From Halegenticoccus soli (GTDB lineage Archaea > Halobacteriota > Halobacteria > Halobacteriales > Haloferacaceae), in assembly GCF_002844195.1 (NCBI RefSeq), contig NZ_PEND01000009.1:62001-126000 (forward strand): a stretch of DNA of 64,000 nucleotides, read 5' to 3'. Position numbers and translations under genes: made by a program. Below the pieces are notes generated by a model, which was given only the letters and a program-made list of their open reading frames with translations, was not told where the DNA came from and did no database searches. Of this stretch, positions 50,580 through 58,909 are shown piece after piece (the first letter of the stretch is position 1; each line of letters begins with the position of its first letter).

Positions 50580-51683
50580 ATGGACGGATACCTTCGGGGA
50601 GACGTCGTTCGCGTGGGGGGCGACGCCCGACAGCGGTTCCACGACTCGCGGGGGTACGGTCGCCCCGCGGGCGGGAACGAGATCGAGCTCTCCCGCGTGG
50701 AGGCGGCGCACCTCCTCTTCCGCGGCGACCTCGACGCGGTCGACGGGCGCGGATTCCGCGAGTTCTTCGTCTCCGCGACCGCGGAGCGCGAGCGGTTCGC
50801 GCTCCGCTTTCTCGTCTACGTCGACCTCCGCGAGCGCGGATTTTACCTGTCGCCGGCTCGCGAGGGGTGGCCCGGCGTACAGGGCGACCCGGATTACGAC
50901 TACGTCGTCTATCCGCGCGGCAAGGGACCGTACGACGGCGTCGCCGAGTACCGGGTTCGGATCGTCGGCGAGCGCCGGTCGGTGGCCGCCGCCGATCTCC
51001 CCAGGAACGTGCTCGCCGTCGTCGACGAGGAGAGCGAGATCACGTACCTCGACGTCGACCGGTACGAGTTCGAGGGACGGACGGACTACGATCCGCCGGA
51101 GTCGCTCGAGGCGGAACTCCTCGACGATCGGGCGATCTGCTGGGACGCGCCGGACGACCTCTACGAGCGCGGCTTCTACGGGCAGCCGTTCTCCGCCCGA
51201 ACCGGCACCATCGACGATGCGCTTCAGTTGTCGCTGGTCGAAGCGGCGGCGCTCGCCGCGCAGGGGGTCCTGACGATCGGAGACGGCGACGACGACGGCG
51301 GAGGCGATGACGGCGACATCGCCGATGGTGAGGACGGTGACGGCGGTTTCGACGCCGTCGTCGCCCGCGGCCGCGCCGTCGAGGGCGAGCGGTTCGACCG
51401 CCGCCTGCGCGTCTATCGGGCGCTCCGCGAGCGGCGGGTCGTCCCGAAAACGGGGTTCAAGTTCGGCGCGGACTTCCGCACCTACGCCGAGGTCGAGTCG
51501 GTCGAGAACCTGGGTCACTCCGAGTGCCTCATCCGGGTCGTGACGCCCGATCACGAGTTCGCGCCGCGCGACCTCGCGCTGGACGTCAGACTCGCCGGCG
51601 GGGTCAGGAAGCGAATGGTTTTTGCGCTGACCGACGCCAACGGAGGCATAGACTGGATTTCGGTCGCCCGATTGACCCCGTAA
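50580..51683 (+). CDS. endA: tRNA-splicing endonuclease
   Basis: Cuts the bulge-helix-bulge exon-intron junctions of pre-tRNA (and pre-rRNA in archaea). 367 residues, the haloarchaeal fused two-repeat form that works as a dimer. The second repeat holds the catalytic residues Tyr302 ('GADFRTYAE'), His313 ('NLGHSECLIRVV') and Lys344 ('GGVRKRMVF'). An Asp/Gly-rich insertion (about residues 235-257) separates the repeats. ATG 50580 is chosen; an in-frame ATG 27 bases upstream is possible. It is followed 12 bases later by trpS. Confidence 0.95.
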   Translation: MDGYLRGDVVRVGGDARQRFHDSRGYGRPAGGNEIELSRVEAAHLLFRGDLDAVDGRGFREFFVSATAERERFALRFLVYVDLRERGFYLSPAREGWPGVQGDPDYDYVVYPRGKGPYDGVAEYRVRIVGERRSVAAADLPRNVLAVVDEESEITYLDVDRYEFEGRTDYDPPESLEAELLDDRAICWDAPDDLYERGFYGQPFSARTGTIDDALQLSLVEAAALAAQGVLTIGDGDDDGGGDDGDIADGEDGDGGFDAVVARGRAVEGERFDRRLRVYRALRERRVVPKTGFKFGADFRTYAEVESVENLGHSECLIRVVTPDHEFAPRDLALDVRLAGGVRKRMVFALTDANGGIDWISVARLTP

Positions 51684-51695
51684 CGAGACACCGAC

Positions 51696-53396
51696 ATGAC
51701 ACGAGACACCGACCCACGAGCGGACGAACGAACCGACGCCGACGGCCTCGAGAGCACCGAGCGCACGGCGCGAACCGACGGAGGCGAGGCGACCGCGGGC
51801 GCGGACTCGGTTGCCCTCGACCCGTGGGGTTCTTCGACCGTCTCGGACTACCGGAAGCTGTTCGAGGAGTTCGGCATCGAGGAGTTCGACGAGGTGCTCC
51901 CGGAGGTGCCGAACCCCCACTACCTGATGCGCCGCGGGGTCATCTTCGGCCACCGGGACTACCGTCCGGTCGTCGACGCGATGCGCGAGGGCGACGACTG
52001 CGCCGTCCTCTCGGGGTTCATGCCGACGGGCGACCCCCACATCGGTCACAAGCTCGTCTTCGACGAGATCATCTGGCACCAGGAGCGGGGCGCGGACGCC
52101 TACGGCCTCATCGCCGACCTCGAAGCGCACAGCGCCCGCGGTCTCTCCTGGGAGGAGATCGACGAGCACGCCCGCGATTACCTCCTGAGCCTCCTCGCGC
52201 TGGGGTTCGACGCCGAGGAGGGGACCCTCTACCGGCAGTCCGACAACCGCGAGCTGCAGGACCTCGCGTTCGAACTCGGCTCGAAGGCCCGCTTCTCCGA
52301 GTTCGAGGCGATCTACGGCTTCGACGGCGAGACGTCCGTCTCGCACATGCAGAGCGTCGTCACGCAGATGGCCGACATCCTCTACCCGCAGCTCGACGGG
52401 CCGAAGCCGACGGTGATCCCGGTCGGGCCGGACCAGGACCCCCACGTCCGCCTGGCGCGGGACCTCGCCGCTCGAACGCGCTTTTTCAAGGTGACGGAGG
52501 CGTACGCGAGCTTCGAGGCGGACGCGCTCGAACGCGACGTGATCGGCGAGGCGTACGCGGCGCTGTCGGCCGACGCGCCGGCGGCGTCCGATGGGGAGGG
52601 GGACGAAGCGGAGAACGGAGACGAGGACGGGACGACGGGAGGCGAGCCCGTGCGCTGCGAGGACGCCGCCGACTGGCTCGAATCGGGCGAGTTCGACCGG
52701 GCGCGCCTCGGCGTCGACGTCTCGCAGGCGGCCGTCGAGGCCGCGATCGAGAAGCTCCGCGCGGCCGGCAAGGAACCGCTCCGACCCCGCGTCCGGTTTC
52801 TCGACCGCAACGCCACCGAGGAGGCGTTCGAGGCGCTCATCGAGGCCGTCGAGGGGGAAAAGCGCGTCTTCGAGGCGCACGTCGACACGTTCGCCCTCTC
52901 GCGGGAGGAGGCGGAGGAGCTCGCTCGCGGAATCGAGATCGAACACGGCGGCTACGGCTTCGTCCCGCCCTCGTCCGTCTACCACCGGTTCATGACCGGC
53001 CTCACGGGCGGGAAGATGTCGTCGTCGGTTCCGGCGAGCCACATCAGCCTGCTCGACGACCCCGAGGACGGCTACGACAAGGTGAAGTCGGCGACGACCG
53101 GCGGCCGCGAGACGGCCGAACTCCAGCGCGAACTCGGCGGCGAGGCCGACAAGTGCCCCGTCTACGAGCTGTACGCCTACCTGCTCGCCGGGGACGACGA
53201 CGAGTTCGCGAAGACGGTGTACGACGAGTGCGTCGGCGGCGAGCGGCTCTGCGGCGACTGCAAGGAGCAGGCGGCCCGGCTGATGCGGGAGTTCCTCGAA
53301 GAGCACCGGGAAAAGCGCGCGGAAGCCGAGGAGGTCCTCGCCGAACTGGACGTCGATCTCCACTCGAACCGAAGGGGTGTGACGAGCGAGGACTGA
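51696..53396 (+). CDS. trpS: tryptophan-tRNA ligase
   Basis: Class I synthetase charging tRNA-Trp. 566 residues. HIGH motif 'PHIGHK' at 115-119 and KMSKS equivalent 'KMSSS' at 440-444. A long acidic N-terminal extension (residues 1-45) and an internal Gly/Glu/Asp insertion (about 288-312) are haloarchaeal features. It follows endA by 12 bases, so they are probably one operon; haloarchaeal tRNA-Trp needs EndA for intron removal, which may explain the pairing. Confidence 0.97.
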   Translation: MTRDTDPRADERTDADGLESTERTARTDGGEATAGADSVALDPWGSSTVSDYRKLFEEFGIEEFDEVLPEVPNPHYLMRRGVIFGHRDYRPVVDAMREGDDCAVLSGFMPTGDPHIGHKLVFDEIIWHQERGADAYGLIADLEAHSARGLSWEEIDEHARDYLLSLLALGFDAEEGTLYRQSDNRELQDLAFELGSKARFSEFEAIYGFDGETSVSHMQSVVTQMADILYPQLDGPKPTVIPVGPDQDPHVRLARDLAARTRFFKVTEAYASFEADALERDVIGEAYAALSADAPAASDGEGDEAENGDEDGTTGGEPVRCEDAADWLESGEFDRARLGVDVSQAAVEAAIEKLRAAGKEPLRPRVRFLDRNATEEAFEALIEAVEGEKRVFEAHVDTFALSREEAEELARGIEIEHGGYGFVPPSSVYHRFMTGLTGGKMSSSVPASHISLLDDPEDGYDKVKSATTGGRETAELQRELGGEADKCPVYELYAYLLAGDDDEFAKTVYDECVGGERLCGDCKEQAARLMREFLEEHREKRAEAEEVLAELDVDLHSNRRGVTSED

Positions 53397-53451
53397 GTCC
53401 CGGGCCGTCGATCGTGACGACCGCTGAGAGGGTGATCCGGCCGAGCCTCGG

Positions 53452-54243
53452 TCACAGTAGGACGAGGACGGCCGCGTACAACCCCGCCCCGAGGGCGAAC
53501 GCCCAGAAGCGGCTCTGTCGCTCCTCCGGGAGCTCCTCTTTGATGACGTTGAGGATGACGCTCCCGGCGAGGAACGAAAACAGGGCGGCCACGGCCAGCT
53601 CGCTCACCTCGACGAGCAACCCGACCGCCGTCCCGCCGACGACGGCCGCGGCGAGCACCCACCGTCCGCGTCGGTGGTAGACGTCGCCGTGGTGCTCCCG
53701 GAGCCCGTAGTCGTTCACGAAGAAGTGCAGCGCCATCGCCGCGAAGAACAGGAGCAGCCCGGTCACGCCGGGGTCCTCGCGGTGGACCAGCAGGTAGCCG
53801 ATGAGGCCGTTGTAGACGGCGAACGATCCGACGTGCACCCAGAAGACGCTCGTGCCCTCCCCGCCGTTTCTCGCCCGCCCGTCTTTCGGATCCTTGGCGA
53901 GGCGCTCGAGGCCGTAGAAGGCGACGAACCCGACGAGCGCGATGAGGTAGACGTGGTACTCGACGAAGAGCGCCACCCCCGTCGCCTCCCGCACCGTCCG
54001 CTCGAACGTCCGCGCGGCGTGTTCGACCTCCGGGAGGATGTGGACGAAGACGTACGCGACCGACGCGCCGCCCGCGAAGGAGAGCCAGCGGCTCCGCGGA
54101 ATCACGTCCAGAAAGCGGAGCCGACCGCCGAAGACGTGAACGGCGGCCAACCCGAGTGCGAGCACCGGGACGAGCAGCGTCGACGGTTCCCCGAACTGAA
54201 CGCCCGATTCGGCGACCGCGGCGACGACCGAAGCGCGGCTCAT
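53452..54243 (-). CDS. ZIP-like membrane protein
   Basis: A 263-residue integral membrane protein with about eight helices. Landmarks resemble ZIP metal transporters: 'YVFVHILPEVEHAAR' (helix 2-like, His/Glu), 'AMALHFFVNDYGLREHHG' (His, Asp near helix 4) and 'LAGSVILNVIKEELPEE' at the C-terminus. The His-rich metal loop usual between helices 3 and 4 is absent, so the substrate is uncertain. ATG 54243 is chosen. Convergent with trpS (55 bases between stops) and divergent from the pheST leader. Confidence 0.65.
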   Translation of the reverse strand: MSRASVVAAVAESGVQFGEPSTLLVPVLALGLAAVHVFGGRLRFLDVIPRSRWLSFAGGASVAYVFVHILPEVEHAARTFERTVREATGVALFVEYHVYLIALVGFVAFYGLERLAKDPKDGRARNGGEGTSVFWVHVGSFAVYNGLIGYLLVHREDPGVTGLLLFFAAMALHFFVNDYGLREHHGDVYHRRGRWVLAAAVVGGTAVGLLVEVSELAVAALFSFLAGSVILNVIKEELPEERQSRFWAFALGAGLYAAVLVLL

Positions 54244-54320
54244 GCGTGTCGGTTGCACGGCCTCGGACAAGAGCCTGGAGGCCGTTCTCGGGGCTGTCGA
54301 GCGTTGGCACCCATCAGAAC

Positions 54321-54328
54321 GCTTTTCT
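54321..54328 (+). promoter_or_regulatory. promoter of the pheST leader
   Basis: The T-rich element GCTTTTCT is centred about 27 bases before the ATG of the 25-codon leader ORF at 54352. This is the standard haloarchaeal distance to a leaderless start. No comparable element precedes the pheS ATG at 54592 closely, so the transcript probably begins at the leader. Confidence 0.5.
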
Positions 54329-54351
54329 CCGGGGACCGCGATCAACCGTTC

Positions 54352-54429
54352 ATGACGTCCGAACCCGACGTTGCGACGATCGCCCGCGAACCGGCCGCCA
54401 TCGGGTTCGGCTTCTTTTTCGGCGCCTGA
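54352..54429 (+). CDS. 25-residue Phe-rich leader peptide upstream of pheST
   Basis: Short ORF MTSEPDVATIAREPAAIGFG with the end FFFGA. Four of its last seven sense codons are Phe (54406-54408 and 54412-54420). It starts about 27 bases after a TATA-like element and ends 162 bases before pheS. Followed by two overlapping GC-rich hairpins (54435-54461). A Phe-rich leader before phenylalanyl-tRNA synthetase genes is exactly the arrangement of attenuation leaders such as bacterial pheM; in an archaeon this is unusual and needs experimental support. The alternative is that the ORF is chance. Confidence 0.6.
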   Translation: MTSEPDVATIAREPAAIGFGFFFGA

Positions 54430-54434
54430 TCGGC

Positions 54435-54461
54435 CGGCGGACCCCCGCCGCGGCGGCGGGG
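54435..54461 (+). promoter_or_regulatory. mutually exclusive hairpins after the leader peptide
   Basis: Hairpin A: CGGCGG (54435-54440) with CCGCCG (54445-54450). Hairpin B: CCCCGCC (54443-54449) with GGCGGGG (54455-54461). They share bases 54445-54449 and cannot both form. A ribosome waiting on the Phe codons would leave A free; one reaching the stop codon would cover its left arm and let B form. No T-run follows B, so any effect would not be a bacterial-type terminator. Confidence 0.5.
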
Positions 54462-54591
54462 CGAAACCGGTCGACTCGGCGCGGGACGGGCCCCGCGATC
54501 CCCCTCGCGGACGCGGCGGACGGCGGACCCATCCCGGAACGGCTAACTGACGGCCGCGAGCAATCCGGACAAAAGAGACCGAGGACGACGA

Positions 54592-56097
54592 ATGCGACTC
54601 CCACAATCACAGGCCGCGGTGTTAGAAACCGCGAGCGCGACGGAGGCACAGACCATCGAACGACTCGCCGAGGAGACCGGCCGGAAACCGGAGACGGTGA
54701 CGGGGGCCGTCTTCGACCTCCGCGACGAGGGGCTGGTCGCGGTCGAAGAGCGGACCGAATCGAGCGTCGACCTCACGGACGAAGGCCGGACCTACGCCGA
54801 GGAGGGGCTCCCCGAGATCCGGCTCTACCGCGCGGCGGTCGGGGCGGGGGCCGACGAGGAGCCCGTTCAGATGGGGCGCGTGATCGGCGCGTCCGGCCTG
54901 GACGGACCGCAGGTGAACATCGCGCTGTCGAACTACGCCCGGAAGGGGTACGGGCGGATCGAGAGCGGCGAGATCACGGCGGACCCCGACGCGGACCCCG
55001 ATGAGGACGCCGAGGCGGCCGCGCTCTCGGCCGTCGCGGAGGGTGAAGAAGTGACCGACGCGACGGTCCTCGAACGGCTCGACAGCCGGGGGCTCGTCGA
55101 GCGCAGCGAGCGAACCGTTCGCTCCGTGACGCTCACCGACGAGGGCGTCACGGCGCTCATGGAGGGGATCGAGGCCGCCGAGACCGTCGACCGGCTGACG
55201 CCCGAGCTGCTGACGAGCGGCGAGTGGCGCGACGTCGAGTTCACCGAGTACAACGTCGAGGCCGACGCCGCGGAGTACCGGGGCGGCAAGGTCCACATCC
55301 TCCGCCAGACCGCCGACCGCGTGAAGGACGTGCTCGTCGGCATGGGATTCAAAGAGATGGCGGGGCCGCACGCCGACGCGGACTTCTGGATCAACGACTG
55401 CCTGTTCATGCCGCAGGATCACCCGGCGCGCACCCACTGGGACCGCTTCGCCCTGGAGGTGCCGCCGATCCACGACCTCCCCGAGGCGCTCGTCGAGCGC
55501 GTGCGGACGGCGCACCTGGAGGGCGTCGGCGACGACGGCGACGGCTACCACTCGCCGTGGTCCGAGGACTTCGCCAGGGCCGTCGCGCTGCGCGGCCACA
55601 CGACGTCGCTGTCGATGCGCTACCTCTCGGGCCACGCGGTCGGCGAGCTGGAGCCCCCGCAGCGGTACTTCAGCGTCGAGAAGGTGTACCGCAACGACAC
55701 GCTCGACCCGACCCACCTGCTGGAGTTCTTCCAGATCGAGGGGTGGGTGATGGCCGAGGACCTGTCGGTCCGCGACCTGATGGGGACGTTCGAGGAGTTC
55801 TACCGTCAGTTCGGCATCACCGACCTCCGGTTCAAGCCGCACTACAACCCGTACACCGAGCCCTCGTTCGAGCTATTCGGCCGCCACCCCGAGACGGGCG
55901 AGCTTATCGAGATCGGCAACAGCGGGATGTTCCGCGAGGAGGTGCTCAGACCCCTCGGCATCGACTGCGACGTGATGGCGTGGGGGCTCGCGCTCGAACG
56001 CCTGCTGATGCTGATGTACGGCTTCGAGGACATCCGCGACGTGCACGGGACGCTCGCGGATCTCGAACTGCTCCGCGAGACGGAGGTGATCCGCTGA
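54592..56097 (+). CDS. pheS: phenylalanine-tRNA ligase alpha subunit
   Basis: Class II synthetase catalytic subunit, 501 residues, archaeal type. The N-terminus contains tandem winged-helix DNA/RNA-binding-like domains ('QAAVLETASATEAQTIERLA'). The catalytic core has motif 2 region 'TSLSMRYLSGHAVG' and motif 3 'GIDCDVMAWGLALERLLMLM'. 'GHPHADADFWIND'-like 'AGPHADADFWINDCLFMPQ' and 'TLDPTHLLEFFQIEGWVMA' are family landmarks. ATG 54592 is preceded by a GAGG that may act as a ribosome-binding site. Its stop overlaps the pheT start by one base. Confidence 0.97.
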   Translation: MRLPQSQAAVLETASATEAQTIERLAEETGRKPETVTGAVFDLRDEGLVAVEERTESSVDLTDEGRTYAEEGLPEIRLYRAAVGAGADEEPVQMGRVIGASGLDGPQVNIALSNYARKGYGRIESGEITADPDADPDEDAEAAALSAVAEGEEVTDATVLERLDSRGLVERSERTVRSVTLTDEGVTALMEGIEAAETVDRLTPELLTSGEWRDVEFTEYNVEADAAEYRGGKVHILRQTADRVKDVLVGMGFKEMAGPHADADFWINDCLFMPQDHPARTHWDRFALEVPPIHDLPEALVERVRTAHLEGVGDDGDGYHSPWSEDFARAVALRGHTTSLSMRYLSGHAVGELEPPQRYFSVEKVYRNDTLDPTHLLEFFQIEGWVMAEDLSVRDLMGTFEEFYRQFGITDLRFKPHYNPYTEPSFELFGRHPETGELIEIGNSGMFREEVLRPLGIDCDVMAWGLALERLLMLMYGFEDIRDVHGTLADLELLRETEVIR

Positions 56098-57890
56098 TGC
56101 CGGTCGTAGACGTCGACCCGGACGAGCTTCGCCGGTTGACCGGCCACGAGGAGAAGACGGACGACGAGTTCGAGGAGGACCTGTTCGCGCTCGGCCTCGA
56201 ATACGAGGGCGAGACCGAAGACGGGGAGATGCAGCTGGAGTTCGGCCCCGACCGCCTGGACCGGCTCTCGGTCGAGGGCGTCGCGCGGTCGCTCCGGTAC
56301 CAGTACGGCGACGACCGGGGGGTGTACGTCCCGAAGACGAACGATCCCGACTGGACCATCGAGGTGGACGAGAGCGTCCCCGCCGAACGGCCCTGCGTGA
56401 CCGGCGCGATCGCCCGCGGCGTCAACCTCTCCGAGGAGGCGCTGGACTCGCTGATCCAGCTCCAGGAGAAGCTGCACGCGACGATGGGCCGAAAGCGCGC
56501 GAAGGGCGCGATCGGCATCCACGACCTGACGATGCTGAAGGGCGAGGTGCTCACGGACGAGGGGAAGGGCGACAACTCGGTGACGTACCGCGGAATCGCG
56601 CCCGACGGCGATCGGTTCGTCCCGCTGGACTCGGACGCCGAACTCACGCCCGGCGAGGTGCTGGAGGAGCACCCGACGGGCGCGACGTACCGCCACATCG
56701 TCGAGGACTACGAGGCGTACCCGGCCATCTACGACGAGCTCGGCCTCTTTTCGTTCCCGCCGGTCATCAACGGCCGCCGGACGGAGGTGACGGCGGACTC
56801 CCGGGACCTGTTCATCGAGCTCACGGGGACCGACCAGTGGACGATCGACCGGATGTGCAACATCATCTGCTACGCCCTGGACGCCCGCGGAGCCACCATC
56901 GAGGAGGTCGAGGTCGACTACCCGGACGAGACGTTCGTCCGTCCCGACTTCGAGGTCGACACGAAGCGCGTCTCGCACGACCGCATCGAGGGGATGCTCG
57001 GCGTCGACCTCTCGGTCGACGAGGTCGTGGACCTGTTCGAGCGCTCGGGGCTCGGTGCCGACGCGGAGGCGGGCACCGAGGGGATGGGCGGCACAGCGGC
57101 TGAGGCGACTGGCGGCGCGGAGATCGAGGAAGCGGAGGCCGGGGTGGCGGACGCGGGCGTCACCTACGAGGTGTCGGTTCCGCCGTACCGCGTGGACGTG
57201 CTCCACCCGCTCGACCTGGTGGACGACGTGGGACGGGCGTACGGCTTCAACGAGCTCGCCCCGCGCTACCCGGACGTGGGGACCGTCGGCGGCCGCCACG
57301 AGCGGTCGCGGCTGGAGGACGCCGTCCGGACGAGCCTCGTCGGCCTCGGCTTCGAGGACCTCCTGAACTTCCACATGATCAGCGAGGACGAGAACTACCG
57401 GCGGATGCGGATCGAGCCCGGCGAGGCGGTCGTGGGCGGCGGCGAGCCGGCGACGATCACGGAGCCGTACAGCGAGGACTACACGATGCTCCGGACGTGG
57501 GCGCTCCCCTCGCTCGCGATGGTGCTGGAGAACAACACCCACCGGGCGTACCCGCAGGATCTCGCGGAGATCGGTCTGGCCGCCGAGTACGACCCCGAGA
57601 AGAACACGAACGTCGCGGAGCACCGCACCGTCGCGGCGGTGCTCGCGCGCCACGACGCGACCTACGAGGACGCGAAGGCCCGGCTCCAGGCGCTCTGCGG
57701 CGACTTCGGGGCGGCGCTGCAGACGCCCCCGACGGAGCACCCCTCGTTCATTCCGGGACGGGCGGCGGCGGTCGTCGTCGACGGCGAGGAGGTCGGCGTG
57801 ATCGGCGAGCTGCACCCCGAGGTGCTCGTCGAGCACGACCTGGAGCTGCCGGTCGCGGCGTTCGAGTTCCGGCTGGACGCGTTGGCCTGA
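56097..57890 (+). CDS. pheT: phenylalanine-tRNA ligase beta subunit
   Basis: Structural and editing subunit of the (alpha-beta)2 enzyme, 597 residues, archaeal/eukaryotic short form. Conserved 'RPCVTGAIARGVNLSEEAL', 'LHATMGRKRAKGAIGIHDL' (written as neighbouring blocks), 'VNFPPVINGRRTEV'-like 'LFSFPPVINGRRTEVTADS' and the B5 domain 'FVRPDFEVDTKRVSHDRIEG'. A roughly 35-residue Gly/Glu/Ala-rich insertion (about 320-355) separates domain halves, typical haloarchaeal loop growth. Immediate partner of pheS. Confidence 0.97.
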   Translation: MPVVDVDPDELRRLTGHEEKTDDEFEEDLFALGLEYEGETEDGEMQLEFGPDRLDRLSVEGVARSLRYQYGDDRGVYVPKTNDPDWTIEVDESVPAERPCVTGAIARGVNLSEEALDSLIQLQEKLHATMGRKRAKGAIGIHDLTMLKGEVLTDEGKGDNSVTYRGIAPDGDRFVPLDSDAELTPGEVLEEHPTGATYRHIVEDYEAYPAIYDELGLFSFPPVINGRRTEVTADSRDLFIELTGTDQWTIDRMCNIICYALDARGATIEEVEVDYPDETFVRPDFEVDTKRVSHDRIEGMLGVDLSVDEVVDLFERSGLGADAEAGTEGMGGTAAEATGGAEIEEAEAGVADAGVTYEVSVPPYRVDVLHPLDLVDDVGRAYGFNELAPRYPDVGTVGGRHERSRLEDAVRTSLVGLGFEDLLNFHMISEDENYRRMRIEPGEAVVGGGEPATITEPYSEDYTMLRTWALPSLAMVLENNTHRAYPQDLAEIGLAAEYDPEKNTNVAEHRTVAAVLARHDATYEDAKARLQALCGDFGAALQTPPTEHPSFIPGRAAAVVVDGEEVGVIGELHPEVLVEHDLELPVAAFEFRLDALA

Positions 57891-57898
57891 ACGCCGCG

Positions 57899-58390
57899 CT
57901 ACAGGTACCGTCGGAGGAGATCGCCGTCGTGGAGGTCCTCGGGTACCGTCTCGAACCACCGCGCCGCCGAGATCTCCTCCTCAGTCACACCCAGCCGCGA
58001 GGCGTCGGGGATTTCGCCTTCCGCGCGAGCCGAATAGACGACGTATCGCGCCGAGAACCGCTCCGTTCCGTCGCGCTCCGCGACGAACGACTGCTCGAAA
58101 ACGACGATCGGTTCGTCCACGACCGCGTCCAACGCCGTCTCCTCGCGTACTTCTCGCCGCACGGCTTCGACCGGATCCTCGCCGGGTTCGACCGCACCTC
58201 CGGGCAGGATCCAGCCGTCCGACCAGCCGTTCCGGACGAGCGCGATCCGTCCGTCGGAATCTCGAACGCGGGCGGCGACGGTGAGTCCGGTACCGTCGGT
58301 TGCCCACTCCCGAAGGGAGTTCAGCTTCGATTCGGAGAGCCGGAGCGTCTGCCGTTCGCGTGGCGCGTCGGGAGCTATCTCTCGGGGCAC
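57899..58390 (-). CDS. Nudix hydrolase
   Basis: A 163-residue Nudix protein. The Nudix box is in 'GGAVEPGEDPVEAVRREVRE' followed by 'ETAL' (GX5EX7REUXEEXGU pattern with GxEDPVEA). The GTG at 58390 gives MPREIAPDAPRERQTLRLSE; no ATG is available near the fold. Members hydrolyse NDP-linked compounds, oxidised nucleotides or NDP-sugars; the substrate is not set by sequence. Convergent with pheT (8 bases between stops). Confidence 0.88.
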   Translation of the reverse strand: MPREIAPDAPRERQTLRLSESKLNSLREWATDGTGLTVAARVRDSDGRIALVRNGWSDGWILPGGAVEPGEDPVEAVRREVREETALDAVVDEPIVVFEQSFVAERDGTERFSARYVVYSARAEGEIPDASRLGVTEEEISAARWFETVPEDLHDGDLLRRYL

Positions 58391-58909
58391 GTGTCGATTT
58401 CGTTTCCGTTTCTCGAAATGCGTTTCGAGCCGATGGTAATTGTGTCCGTGGCGCTCACCCGCGACCGCGATTCGCGGCTCGAAATCACCGCAAATCGCCG
58501 CGTTCGTGACGCTCACCTCGAAAGCCCGCGGTCTCTCGGCTCGCGCGGTTCGCTGCGCTCCTCGCCTCGCTCCCTCCGGTCGCTCGGCTGCGGTGCTTGC
58601 GTCACCGGGCTTCGCCGAGAACCGGCCCCCTTTCAGTCCCGCCCGACCGCACGCCTCGGCCCTCCCCAGCCTCGGCGGGCGCACGAACGCGCCCGCCTCC
58701 CTCGCACGCCGCGGTCGGCCCCGCCGGGCCGACAGCGCGCGCCGGAAGCCGTCGGCGCACCACCGCTGCCGACGAACCACCCATCGCCGGCGAACCGCGA
58801 CGCGCCAACCGCCGGCGAGGGACGTCGAGCAGATTCCGCCCCGCGTGCGACGCACGGCCGGACAACCGAGTTGTTTAACAGCACCCGACGCGGTAGGTTC
58901 ACTCCGAGA
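58391..58909. other. 520-base spacer with GC-rich inverted repeats
   Basis: No gene is supported. It has an imperfect long inverted repeat (58520-58540 and 58614-58634), a perfect 8-bp hairpin GTCGGCCC-CGCC-GGGCCGAC (58714-58733) and CCGCGA-T-TCGCGG (58463-58475). The block 'TTTCAGTCCCGCCCGACCGC' near 58631 resembles a module I remember as recurring in haloarchaeal intergenic DNA. It may be a dispersed element or a structured RNA. The ValS promoter (TGTTTAAC, 58872-58879) is at its right end. Confidence 0.4.
58872..58879 (+). promoter_or_regulatory. TATA box of valS
   Basis: TGTTTAAC in a GC-rich region, centred about 35 bases upstream of ATG 58910. The spacing is a little longer than the leaderless norm, so a short untranslated leader of a few bases is likely. 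Confidence 0.45.

Noticed and set aside
50574-53363. Open frame of 929 codons antisense to endA and trpS.
   Set aside because: Shadow of two confident genes, biased composition.
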